Of a DNA stretch of 64,000 nucleotides, positions 1-7,116 are shown one piece after another. Under the pieces are notes generated by a model, which saw only the letters and a list, made by a program, of their open reading frames with translations, had not been told where the DNA came from and did no database searches. This DNA is from Chitinophaga parva (GTDB lineage Bacteria > Bacteroidota > Bacteroidia > Chitinophagales > Chitinophagaceae). The stretch lies in assembly GCF_003071345.1 (NCBI RefSeq), contig NZ_QCYK01000002.1:1922001-1986000 (forward strand), read 5' to 3'. Position 1 is the stretch's first letter, and the number at the start of each line of letters is the position of its first letter. A program made the translations under genes and the position numbers.

Positions 1-1
1 T

Positions 2-103
2 ATGTATGAAGAGGCCGCTCTTTCGGAAGTAAAGTTCGTTCACGAAAAATCAATATCCATCCATGTGGTGAATTGGCCGCAGAAGAAGCAGGAATACCTT
101 TAG
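2..103 (+). CDS. Possible 3' end of an unidentified upstream gene
   Basis: Only this plus-strand frame stays open from the window edge, ending at TAG 101-103. It would encode about 33 residues ending WPQKKQEYL. It could be the tail of a gene beginning before the window, or chance; no family is recognisable. The 92 bases from here to the terpene synthase start show no further gene. Confidence 0.25.
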   Translation: MYEEAALSEVKFVHEKSISIHVVNWPQKKQEYL

Positions 104-195
104 CTTCATTGTTAGCTTGTTTGCGTTCAGATGATGATTACCCCGGAAAACAAAGCCAATCAAGGAAATAGCATGCGGTATTAAAAAATATATTA

Positions 196-1200
196 ATGAA
201 ACCAGAGGAATACAACTCAAGAGACTATCTCCCCCTGAATTATTATCCATGGCCCAATCTTGTTAACGCCAATATAGAACAAATGGGCAAGGATATGGAT
301 GGCTGGATTGACAACGATTATACATTCTTGACCGAGTCGCAAAAAATAAGATACAAGAAGATGCGCCTACATGCCTGTACGGCTTGTATGTGGCCCCACC
401 TAACATATGAGCAGGCCATTCCGTGCAATAGGTTCATGCTTCAATATGTTGTATTCGATGATCAGGTAGAAGATTCATCTCCCGGGGAGATCGAACACTT
501 ACGGATTCGATGTACGGCCATACTTAGAGGAGATCAACCTGCCGCTGAGGAAAATGCACTGTACCGGCAATTAGCGCTAATAAGGGATGAATTCCGCGCT
601 TTCATGCCGGAAATGTGGGTGCAACGCTTTGCAAACTACTTCTATATTTCCACCAGATATGGAATTGAACCTGAACGCCCTTATAAAGTGGCTAACCGGC
701 CGCCTTCCCTTATGCTTTACAAGGTTCTTCGTGAGTATTCTGTTCTGATGCACCCATACATGATCTTTGGGGAGATCGAATCAGGGCTTATTTTACCAGA
801 TCATGTGCTGGAGCATCCCGTGGTAAAACGAATGATCACTTTATTTGTCAGTGTTGTTGCATGGCAAAACGATATCCATTCCTTGCCGAAGGAACTGGCG
901 AAAGGCACAGAGGTTTTTAATCTGATCCTTGTGCTGCAAAAGGAATACAATCTTTCGCTAAAAGATGCGAGTGCAGAGGCGCTTCGTATTCATAATGAAT
1001 ACTTGGCCGAATTGCTTGCTTTACATAAGGAGTATCGGGAATTTGGGGAATACCAGGAGCATGTAGATCAATTTTTATACTACTCAGGAATTGGGCTTCA
1101 GGGAGTAAATACTTTTTACTTGCAGGAAACAGAGCGTTACAAGCACGGTGGAGCTGGGTTTGCCTGGCCGGATGCTGCAACGAAAAGTAGCCTTATCTAA
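196..1200 (+). CDS. Class I terpene synthase (terpene cyclase)
   Basis: A 334-residue soluble enzyme expected to cyclise a prenyl diphosphate by metal-assisted ionisation. Seen: the Asp-rich motif DDQVED at residues 88-93; the NSE triad as N225-D226-I-H-S229-x3-E233; Arg179 exactly 46 residues before N225, where the diphosphate sensor sits; and an R314-Y315 pair about 80 residues after the triad. Together these are the full signature set of bacterial class I cyclases, and the length is normal. No prenyltransferase or P450 lies downstream, though a partner could precede the window. Product and substrate chain length cannot be told from sequence. The ATG at 196 puts the N-terminus at the usual distance from the Asp-rich motif. 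Confidence 0.93.
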   Translation: MKPEEYNSRDYLPLNYYPWPNLVNANIEQMGKDMDGWIDNDYTFLTESQKIRYKKMRLHACTACMWPHLTYEQAIPCNRFMLQYVVFDDQVEDSSPGEIEHLRIRCTAILRGDQPAAEENALYRQLALIRDEFRAFMPEMWVQRFANYFYISTRYGIEPERPYKVANRPPSLMLYKVLREYSVLMHPYMIFGEIESGLILPDHVLEHPVVKRMITLFVSVVAWQNDIHSLPKELAKGTEVFNLILVLQKEYNLSLKDASAEALRIHNEYLAELLALHKEYREFGEYQEHVDQFLYYSGIGLQGVNTFYLQETERYKHGGAGFAWPDAATKSSLI

Positions 1201-1295
1201 TAACGTCAAAGTCACAAAGTTATGGGAAATGCATGCTCGTATTTGTAGCAGGTTCTCATGTAGCTAAAAGAAAGTTATCAATTTTTTTAAGGATC

Positions 1296-1562
1296 TTAAG
1301 AAAGTGTCACGGCAGTTATTAATGTCGTGCTAATGCCAGTTTTTCTGGGGATATTTTTCAACCAAATATCGGACGCAGATTTAAAATCGCTTGATACAAT
1401 TAAAGGATAAACAATGCTATGCCCTGTCCTATTTAGCGTATTAATATGTGTTTTAAAGTATTCAATGAATTTTCTATCCTCAGTTCCGGCCCGGTAGGTA
1501 TCTCTTCTTGCTTTTGCATCTATAAGAAATGCGTATCCCTCATCTGTGTTGCATGCTTCCAT
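1296..1562 (-). pseudogene. Remnant resembling the C-terminal half of a FokI-like nuclease domain
   Basis: An 88-codon frame overlaps the 3' end of the DUF2975 gene by 43 bases in another frame. A TGA codon lies two codons before its first ATG, so nothing upstream in frame belongs to it. Residues AFLIDAKARRDTY, then a charged helix (KFIEYFK) and YPLIVSSDFK, follow the order of the FokI cleavage domain (VDTKAY, then a helix, then FVSGHFKG), including the D-x-K half of the PD-(D/E)xK site. The upstream part with the other catalytic Asp is missing, so it is unlikely to be active. The family match is by eye; a chance ORF remains possible. Confidence 0.4.
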
Positions 1563-1993
1563 TTCTTTTCAAATGTCGCCGCGGTAGCCGCTGCGGCGAT
1601 ACAAACCAAAGTAACGGCTATGCAAACGGCAAGAAAACCCGCAGGGTCATCTTCTTTATGATGGAATATCTTTATGTACAGCCCTGCTATCACCATTAGG
1701 GCGCTTAACAGTATTGTACAATACTTTATCCGCTTTAAAGTTCCCACTGCGTTTGAGGAATATGTTTGATCCCGCCCGATGTATCCCAGCAATTTGAACG
1801 CCTGGTAAAGTGCTGCAAAGAAAACGATTGACGTTGCGTATCCGTACAGGATGAAGGGGTCAGTGTAAATACTGAACAGGTCCAGGTTTGCGGCTCTTCC
1901 CTCGGTCAGGGGAAACCTGATCAGCATGGCAAGCACCACGAGGCTGATAAGTACGATGACTGCCTGTAGTAATGTTAGCGCGGTTCTTTTCAT
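1520..1993 (-). CDS. DUF2975-type membrane protein
   Basis: A 157-residue protein with four hydrophobic segments (about residues 8-27, 48-66, 92-107, 119-140). The layout and the FEKKWKHA stretch after the last segment fit the DUF2975 family, whose molecular role is unknown. Members usually end in a short SENDLTI-like tail and are followed by a small XRE-family HTH gene. Here the end is MRDTHFL instead, and the nuclease remnant lies where the regulator should be. The 3' end therefore looks rearranged. The family call is from general pattern only. Confidence 0.65.
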   Translation of the reverse strand: MKRTALTLLQAVIVLISLVVLAMLIRFPLTEGRAANLDLFSIYTDPFILYGYATSIVFFAALYQAFKLLGYIGRDQTYSSNAVGTLKRIKYCTILLSALMVIAGLYIKIFHHKEDDPAGFLAVCIAVTLVCIAAAATAATFEKKWKHATQMRDTHFL

Positions 1994-2047
1994 GACAGGA
2001 AATGCGTTTTAGATGATACACTAAAGTATTAGCTGTTTATATGAATG

Positions 2048-2320
2048 CTAGTCAATAATTCCCACCGCCAGTTGTATCCATACAACGAGCAGGAGGGCCA
2101 GGACCAGGCCGCAGATAAGTAGCCGCCTCCTCATGCTCTTAACACGGGTCATAATGAGCTCACAGCCTGATCCCGTGGCCGCAAGCAGGAATGCTGCCAC
2201 TGCAAAATCTGTCACAGTCCAGCGGACTTCCGTGGTGAACTGCATGGCGATGAGCGGAAGAGTGAGCAGCACCAGGATAAAGGCACCAATAAGCAGGCGC
2301 CGCGTAGCTACTGTCAGCAT
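2048..2320 (-). CDS. Small membrane protein of unknown function
   Basis: A 90-residue protein with three hydrophobic segments (about 8-25, 37-50, 66-86), the last two separated by the basic loop RVKSMRRR. I do not recognise a family. A near-consensus promoter lies about 40 bases upstream on the same strand. It is followed by the DUF2975 gene in the same direction 54 bases later, so the two may be co-transcribed. Confidence 0.6.
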   Translation of the reverse strand: MLTVATRRLLIGAFILVLLTLPLIAMQFTTEVRWTVTDFAVAAFLLAATGSGCELIMTRVKSMRRRLLICGLVLALLLVVWIQLAVGIID

Positions 2321-2358
2321 AGGCGTGATTTTTGGTTGTTAAAAAGCACTTTGTGATT

Positions 2359-2366
2359 CAAAGTAA
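2359..2366 (-). promoter_or_regulatory. Predicted promoter -7 element for the 2048-2320 gene
   Basis: Read on the minus strand this is TTACTTTG, one mismatch from TAnnTTTG, with TTG 20 bases upstream, the spacing expected for Bacteroidota sigma-70 promoters. The start of transcription would fall near 2353, leaving a leader of about 30 bases. Confidence 0.45.
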
Positions 2367-2429
2367 GTGATAAATTTTTACATGGCCAAATATTTGGGCG
2401 GCTGGTAGGGGTATAGCAGGCGCTGGGGA

Positions 2430-3128
2430 CTAATCCACTAATAACTTATAGCCCCGGCCCTTTACATTCAGGATCTGCACTGTGCTGTCTGCTCCAAAGA
2501 ACTTGCGAAGCCGCGTAATGTACACATCCATACTGCGGGCGGTAAACAGGGTGTCTTCATTCCATATTTTCAGCAGGGCAGTTTTTCTTTCCAGCAGGTT
2601 GTTGCGGAATTGGTTCAGGAGGTGCAGCACCTCTGCTTCGCGCTGCGATAGTGTAATAGTGTGGGTGTTGCGGGTGAGCTCCAGCTTCCGGAAGTTGAAA
2701 ACGTATGGTCCTATGAGGATATCTTCCGCGTCGCCGGGGGCGGTATTGTTGGGGGTATTGACAGCCCGCCTTACCAGCCGGTGCAGGCGGAGCACCAGTT
2801 CTTCCATGCTGAAAGGTTTTTTCATATAATCATCCGCACCCAGCTCCAGGCCTTTGATCACATCAGCGGTTTGTGTTTTCGCTGTTAGGAAAACGATAGG
2901 TGTAAGATCATCTACGCGGCGGATATCTGTTACAAGGGAATAGCCATCCTTCCTGGGCATCATAATATCCACCACGCATACATCCGGTTTCAGACTGGCA
3001 TACTGTGTCCAGCCCTCTGCGCCATTCCTGGCCGTAGTTACCTGGAAGCCTTTCAGCTCCAGGGTTTCTTTGATGATCATTGCCAGCACTTCTTCATCTT
3101 CAACCAGTAATAGTTTGATCTTACTCAT
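2430..3128 (-). CDS. OmpR-family response regulator
   Basis: A 232-residue DNA-binding response regulator. The receiver domain (1-120) has the acidic pair EDE at 10-12, the phosphorylated Asp54 (VVDIMMP) and the conserved Lys in YMKKPF near 104. A winged-helix effector domain (about 135-230) ends in the typical NVKGRGYKLL wing. Its first bases overlap the kinase stop by 8 bp, so the two are translationally coupled. Its likely target is the phased direct-repeat array at 4541-4578 between the kinase and the thioredoxin-fold gene; that link is inferred from position and from how OmpR-type proteins bind DNA. Confidence 0.93.
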   Translation of the reverse strand: MSKIKLLLVEDEEVLAMIIKETLELKGFQVTTARNGAEGWTQYASLKPDVCVVDIMMPRKDGYSLVTDIRRVDDLTPIVFLTAKTQTADVIKGLELGADDYMKKPFSMEELVLRLHRLVRRAVNTPNNTAPGDAEDILIGPYVFNFRKLELTRNTHTITLSQREAEVLHLLNQFRNNLLERKTALLKIWNEDTLFTARSMDVYITRLRKFFGADSTVQILNVKGRGYKLLVD

Positions 3129-4503
3129 GGCGGAATGGAATGTTAATAGTGAATGTAGTGCCTTTGCCAGGTTTGCTTTTAACGGTGATGTTGCCTTGCA
3201 GTAAGGCTACCAGTTGTTTCACATGGCTGAGCCCTATACCATAGCCTTTGATCTCATGTAGGTCACCGGTGGGCACGCGGAAGAATTTATCAAAGATAAG
3301 CGGCAAATGAGCGGCGTCAATACCGGGGCCATTGTCGCTCACTACCAGTTGCCAGCTGTTGTCGGTGGCGGATGTTAGTAGCATTACCTGGATGGTGGTC
3401 CCGTCGCCGCCATATTTCCGGGCGTTGTCTATCAAATTGAAGGCGGCCGTTTCAATGATGTGGGGATCGGTCAATACGGTTGCCGTTCCAAGCCCGGAAT
3501 GGAAGGTCAACGTTTGTGCTTCTTGCGGGGGCAGGCTTTCGATCACGCTGTTGATAATATCGGCTGGCCTCACCTCCACGAGCTTCACCGGCATCCTGCC
3601 GTCTTCATACCGGGCCACGTCCAGCAGCCGGTCTACATTTTTATCAAGGTTGTTAAGAATGCCGGCACTGATCTTGAGGTAGCGGCGGGTCTTTTCCGGG
3701 TTGCCGGATTCCCCGAACTGGTACAATGCTTCGTTGGCAGATTTCAGGATAGCGATCGGGGTGCGCAATTCATGGGTGATGTTATTGACGAACTCCGTTT
3801 TAAGCCGGGCGATCTTTTCCTGGCTGCGGATAATGGAACCCATGAACCATAGGCTGCCCGCGGTAAGCAGGATGAGGATAAAAGAAATGCCGATGGGCGC
3901 GGAACTTTCCCGCAGCACATATTGCCAGGTATTGGAGGCGTGGGCCGTAACAACATAGCTGGCGGAGCCCGAGTTGATAAACGTTGCGATATCTCCTTTT
4001 GCAGCTGGAGTGCCTGCCGGTAGCAACGCCAGTGTAAAGTGAAGTGTGACGCCGTGCCTGGCCAGCTCCTGTTTGAACAGGGAGTCAATGGCGGGCAGCG
4101 CTACCGGCTGAGGGTTGAGCGTGGCTGCAGCGCGGGCTATTAAACGCCTGACTTCTGATACATATTGGGGCGCAATATTGTAGGGCGTGAATTGCGATTT
4201 GTAAGGAGCCTTGTGGCCTGCCACAGACCTGGGGTCCGGCATTACAGGATGGCCGGTACCGCTTTGCATGACCTGGAATACAGACAAGCGAGGAACACTG
4301 TCGCCCGGGGTGCACGGGAGCAGGGAGTTCATCGCATTTACCTGGTATGCATCAATACTTTTTTCAAGTGCCTGCAACGTTTTTTCATACAGGTTATTCC
4401 TGGCAGACAGGTAGGCATTATAGGCCCAGTAAACCTGGAAAATAATGATACTCACCGCGGTGATCGCCGCGGCATAAAAAACAGCCTGGTTGTTCCTTTT
4501 CAT
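3121..4503 (-). CDS. Membrane sensor histidine kinase
   Basis: A 460-residue kinase partnering the downstream response regulator. Seen: a first membrane segment (about 9-28), a periplasmic sensor of about 180 residues without a recognised fold, a second membrane segment (about 207-227), the HisKA box NITHELRTP with the phosphoacceptor His, and a HATPase domain with N box FNLIDNARKYGG, G1 DNGPGI, F box FDKFFR and G2 GYGIGL. All ATP-binding motifs are intact. The signal is unknown. The pair is transcribed away from a thioredoxin-fold gene through a shared 117-bp region, hinting that envelope thiol or stress state could be involved. Confidence 0.93.
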   Translation of the reverse strand: MKRNNQAVFYAAAITAVSIIIFQVYWAYNAYLSARNNLYEKTLQALEKSIDAYQVNAMNSLLPCTPGDSVPRLSVFQVMQSGTGHPVMPDPRSVAGHKAPYKSQFTPYNIAPQYVSEVRRLIARAAATLNPQPVALPAIDSLFKQELARHGVTLHFTLALLPAGTPAAKGDIATFINSGSASYVVTAHASNTWQYVLRESSAPIGISFILILLTAGSLWFMGSIIRSQEKIARLKTEFVNNITHELRTPIAILKSANEALYQFGESGNPEKTRRYLKISAGILNNLDKNVDRLLDVARYEDGRMPVKLVEVRPADIINSVIESLPPQEAQTLTFHSGLGTATVLTDPHIIETAAFNLIDNARKYGGDGTTIQVMLLTSATDNSWQLVVSDNGPGIDAAHLPLIFDKFFRVPTGDLHEIKGYGIGLSHVKQLVALLQGNITVKSKPGKGTTFTINIPFRHE

Positions 4504-4540
4504 TGCTTCAAAGGTAGCAAGTATCCGGCTTTCGTGCGGG

Positions 4541-4578
4541 AGTTAACAATTGTTAACAATGGTTAGTAATGGGTTAAC
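4541..4578. promoter_or_regulatory. Phased direct repeats, predicted response-regulator binding array
   Basis: TTAACAAT at 4543 and 4553, TTAGTAAT at 4563 and TTAAC at 4574 recur with a 10-10-11 base period, about one helical turn. The first two also create the palindrome GTTAACAATTGTTAAC (4542-4557). Tandem sites on one face of the helix are characteristic of OmpR/PhoB-type regulators. The array sits between the divergent kinase gene and thioredoxin-fold gene. Confidence 0.6.
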
Positions 4579-4620
4579 GCCGCCCGCCCGCATACCGGCT
4601 TAAATTGCATCAAAAAAAAC

Positions 4621-5304
4621 ATGAAGTCAATCTTATTAGGCCTTATGATGGTCATTGCTGTAAATGCATTGGGGCAGGACAAACAGCCATATACCTATGT
4701 AATGGAAGACGGGACCGTACTTCCGGCAAGTAGCCTGGATAGCCTGAACCGCGCATGGGGCCAGGGCCGGGTGATGCTACAGCATACTGCGGAAGACGAT
4801 AAAAAAGGTATCATGCACGTGGTGAAAATGTCTGATGCCATGATGCAGTTATTCCTGCAAAAGGCAACTGAAAACAAAATGAAGCTAATGGCAATGGTGG
4901 GCAAGCCGGCACCTGCATTTTCATTGAAGGATATGTCCGGGAAGTCATGGACGCTGGACCAGCTGAAAGGCAGGGTGGTGGTGCTCAATTTCTGGTTCAC
5001 TTCCTGTCCGCCCTGCATTGCGGAGATGCCGGATTTAAATGGATTGGTGCATCAGTATCCGCCGGCGAAGGTGGTGTTCCTGGCACTTACATTCAATGAT
5101 GCTGACCAGGTAAAGAAATTCCTGGAAACACACGTGTTTGATTATACGATCCTGCCTTCATCGGGCGAAGTGGATAAAAGCTATGCGATCAGTTCCTGGC
5201 CTGCCAGCTTTGTGATCGGTAAAGGAGGCAAAATATTGCTGGCTGCCGAATCTGGCCCGGAACTGGTGAAGCAGGTGAAAAGCACCATTGACAAGGAACT
5301 TTAA
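4621..5304 (+). CDS. TlpA/ResA-like thioredoxin-fold protein, exported
   Basis: A 227-residue protein with an N-terminal signal peptide (residues 1-18, ending NALGQ) followed by a region of about 70 residues without a recognised fold, then an AhpC/TSA-Redoxin-type thioredoxin domain (about 93-225). The redox motif is C129-P-P-C132 in the context NFWFTSCPPCIAEMP, typical of TlpA/ResA proteins that reduce or exchange disulfides in the periplasm. The cis-Pro region is SSWPASF. It stands alone and is divergent from a two-component system; the direct repeats upstream suggest control by that system. Confidence 0.88.
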   Translation: MKSILLGLMMVIAVNALGQDKQPYTYVMEDGTVLPASSLDSLNRAWGQGRVMLQHTAEDDKKGIMHVVKMSDAMMQLFLQKATENKMKLMAMVGKPAPAFSLKDMSGKSWTLDQLKGRVVVLNFWFTSCPPCIAEMPDLNGLVHQYPPAKVVFLALTFNDADQVKKFLETHVFDYTILPSSGEVDKSYAISSWPASFVIGKGGKILLAAESGPELVKQVKSTIDKEL

Positions 5305-5331
5305 GATCTGTGCAGTAAGAATGGCAATTAC

Positions 5332-5365
5332 AGGCGGGGCAGCGTATGGCTGCTTCGCCTTTTTT
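5332..5365. terminator. Hairpin terminator between convergent genes
   Basis: A 12-bp stem (5332-5343 with 5349-5360, two G-U pairs) followed by six T residues on the plus strand. It fits the end of the thioredoxin-fold transcript and lies just before the stop of the convergent TauE/SafE gene. Confidence 0.65.
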
Positions 5366-5372
5366 GGGGTGA

Positions 5373-6173
5373 TTATAAAGCGGTTGATATCTCCCTCACC
5401 AGGATATAAATGCCCATGGCCAATACAAACCATCCGAAGCCCTTTTTCAGTTTGCCGGCGGGTATTTTACGGTTCAGGTAACTGCCTAATAAAATACCGG
5501 CTATGGCCAGCGCAGTAACCGCAAACAGCAATTGCCAGTCTATCCCCTTGTCATGCAGGTTGCCTGTAAACCCGATCAGGGAGTTCAGGGCAATAACAAG
5601 CAGTGACGTGCCCACCGCTTCCTTCATAGGCAGGTGAAGCAACAGCACCAGTGCCGGAATGAGCAGGAACCCTCCGCCGGCGCCCAGCAAGCCGGTTACC
5701 AGTCCAATACCCGTACCATATAAGATTAATTTGCCTGCGTTGATCTTTTTCTCCACGGCTTCCCTGCTGCCCGGAGCATGCTTGTTGCGCATCATAAAAA
5801 TAGCGGAGATGAGCATCAGTAAAGCGAATAACACCATGGTTAACCAGCTTTCTGTAATGTTAAAACCATGGATAGTGGCAATGTGCCCGGGGATGGAAGG
5901 CACTAGCCATTTGCGGGTAGCAAAAACGGTTGCTACCGACGTTGCGGCAAACAACAGCGCCATCCGGACATTCACCGTTCCCTGTTTATACTGTCTGGCT
6001 GCTCCCACCAGGCTGGTGGAGCCTACCACAAACAAAGAGTAGGATGTAGCTGTTACAGGAGAAACGCCAAACAGGTAAACCATCACCGGCATGGTCAATA
6101 TTGAACCGCCGCCGCCGATCAGTCCCAACGATATTCCAATCAATAAAGAAGCGATATATCCGAGCAAATGCAT
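5373..6173 (-). CDS. TauE/SafE-family sulfite or sulfur-compound exporter
   Basis: A 266-residue membrane permease with eight or so hydrophobic segments and the two glycine-rich family repeats (GLIGGGGSILTMP near the N-terminus, GLLGAGGGFLLIP in the middle). The family moves sulfite, sulfonates or other anions across the inner membrane. The start is placed at the ATG at 6173: the frame extends to a TTG at 6191, but that codon forms part of the predicted -7 element, so it should not be in the mRNA. It is divergent from the Crp/Fnr gene and shares the same type of operator, so export of sulfite or thiosulfate produced by the island's enzymes is the likely job. Confidence 0.88.
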   Translation of the reverse strand: MHLLGYIASLLIGISLGLIGGGGSILTMPVMVYLFGVSPVTATSYSLFVVGSTSLVGAARQYKQGTVNVRMALLFAATSVATVFATRKWLVPSIPGHIATIHGFNITESWLTMVLFALLMLISAIFMMRNKHAPGSREAVEKKINAGKLILYGTGIGLVTGLLGAGGGFLLIPALVLLLHLPMKEAVGTSLLVIALNSLIGFTGNLHDKGIDWQLLFAVTALAIAGILLGSYLNRKIPAGKLKKGFGWFVLAMGIYILVREISTAL

Positions 6174-6188
6174 AGTATTCATTTCTGG

Positions 6189-6232
6189 CAAAGGTGATGC
6201 TCCTTGTTTGCCCTGACAGTGATTTTGGTCAC
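6189..6232 (-). promoter_or_regulatory. Crp-type operator and promoter of the TauE/SafE gene
   Basis: The operator, read on the minus strand, is GTGACCAAAATCAC (6219-6232). The -7 element CACCTTTG ends with TTTG at 6192-6189. Operator centre 6225.5 and TTTG centre 6190.5 are 35 bp apart, as at four other promoters of this island. Confidence 0.75.
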
Positions 6233-6262
6233 GTAAGGCTTTTTTCCCGGTAACCCGCTTAT

Positions 6263-6306
6263 GTGACTACAGTCACCAGGAAATACCGGAAAGAACAGTA
6301 TCTATG
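6263..6306 (+). promoter_or_regulatory. Crp-type operator and promoter of the Crp/Fnr gene
   Basis: Operator GTGACTACAGTCAC (6263-6276) has perfect 6-bp arms. The -7-like TATCTATG is at 6299-6306, with its last four bases centred 35 bp from the operator centre. The -7 box has one mismatch (TATG for TTTG), and about 100 bases of leader precede the ATG at 6407. It suggests autoregulation. Confidence 0.65.
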
Positions 6307-6406
6307 CACGAAACGTATTGCTGGTATAAACCGGCCCGGACATTTATGGATAGCCGTGGCTGGACGGCCTTGTAACAAAGACAGTTTTAATTTGTAATTT
6401 GACACT

Positions 6407-7039
6407 ATGCAAGAACTAAATCTGGTCCGGCAATGGTTTCCGGGACTTGAGGAAGAATTATACGAGGAAATTGACCGGCATGGAGAAATACGCCATATAC
6501 CTGCCGGGACCATCATGTTACGGAAGGGCCAGCCCATCCGGTCCGCCATTCTGATACTGGAAGGCGTTGTAAAGATCTACCAGGAGGACGAAGAGGGCGA
6601 TGAATTTTTTATGTATGATATCGAACCGGGGGAAGCCTGTTCGGTGTCTATGCTGTGCACCTACCGGCAGGAAAACAGCCGGGTCATGGCAAAAACGCTT
6701 ACTCCGGCAACGGTGCTCAATATTCCCCTTCAATATATGGATGAATGGCTGGGGAAATACAAAAGCTGGCATCATTTCGTTATCAAAAGCTGGAGGGACC
6801 GTTACGATGAATTGCTGAATACGGTCAATGATATAGCATTCAGGAATATGGATGAGCGCCTGGTGCTGTACATTGAGGGGCAGGTAAAAAAAATGGGGCG
6901 TCACATCAGGCTGACACACCAGGAGATCGCTTCCGACCTCAATTCTTCCCGCGAAGTGATCAGCCGGTTGATGAAAAAGATGGAGAAGAACGGATGGGTG
7001 ATCATTCACCGTAACTCTTTTGAATGGATCAGGCCATAG
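6407..7039 (+). CDS. Crp/Fnr-family transcriptional regulator of the sulfur island
   Basis: A 210-residue regulator: a cyclic-nucleotide-binding-type beta barrel (about 25-115), a dimerisation helix (about 118-145) and a Crp-type winged helix (about 150-208). The recognition helix NSSREVISRLMK keeps the R..E...R pattern that reads GTGA half-sites in Crp, matching the GTGA/TCAC operators around it. Cys78 and Cys84 (CSVSMLC) sit in the sensor barrel and could sense redox or persulfide state; there is no Fnr-like four-Cys cluster near the N-terminus. Position, recognition helix and operators together make it the likely activator of five promoters, including its own. Confidence 0.9.
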   Translation: MQELNLVRQWFPGLEEELYEEIDRHGEIRHIPAGTIMLRKGQPIRSAILILEGVVKIYQEDEEGDEFFMYDIEPGEACSVSMLCTYRQENSRVMAKTLTPATVLNIPLQYMDEWLGKYKSWHHFVIKSWRDRYDELLNTVNDIAFRNMDERLVLYIEGQVKKMGRHIRLTHQEIASDLNSSREVISRLMKKMEKNGWVIIHRNSFEWIRP

Positions 7040-7049
7040 ACAGGCGTGT

Positions 7050-7093
7050 GTGATCTGCGTCACTGATAGGTCGCAACAGAGATTTCATCTTTG
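7050..7093 (+). promoter_or_regulatory. Crp-type operator and promoter of the MBL-rhodanese gene
   Basis: Operator GTGATCTGCGTCAC (7050-7063) starts 10 bases after the regulator's stop codon. The -7 element CATCTTTG is at 7086-7093; the centre-to-centre distance is 35 bp. Transcription would start near 7098, about 19 bases before the ATG at 7117. Confidence 0.78.
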
Positions 7094-7116
7094 TGGAAAC
7101 AAAAAACAAAACCACT

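Noticed and set aside
7093..7116. GTG start for the MBL-rhodanese gene
   Set aside because: The GTG overlaps the predicted -7 box, so it would not be in the mRNA; the ATG at 7117 fits the family N-terminus.
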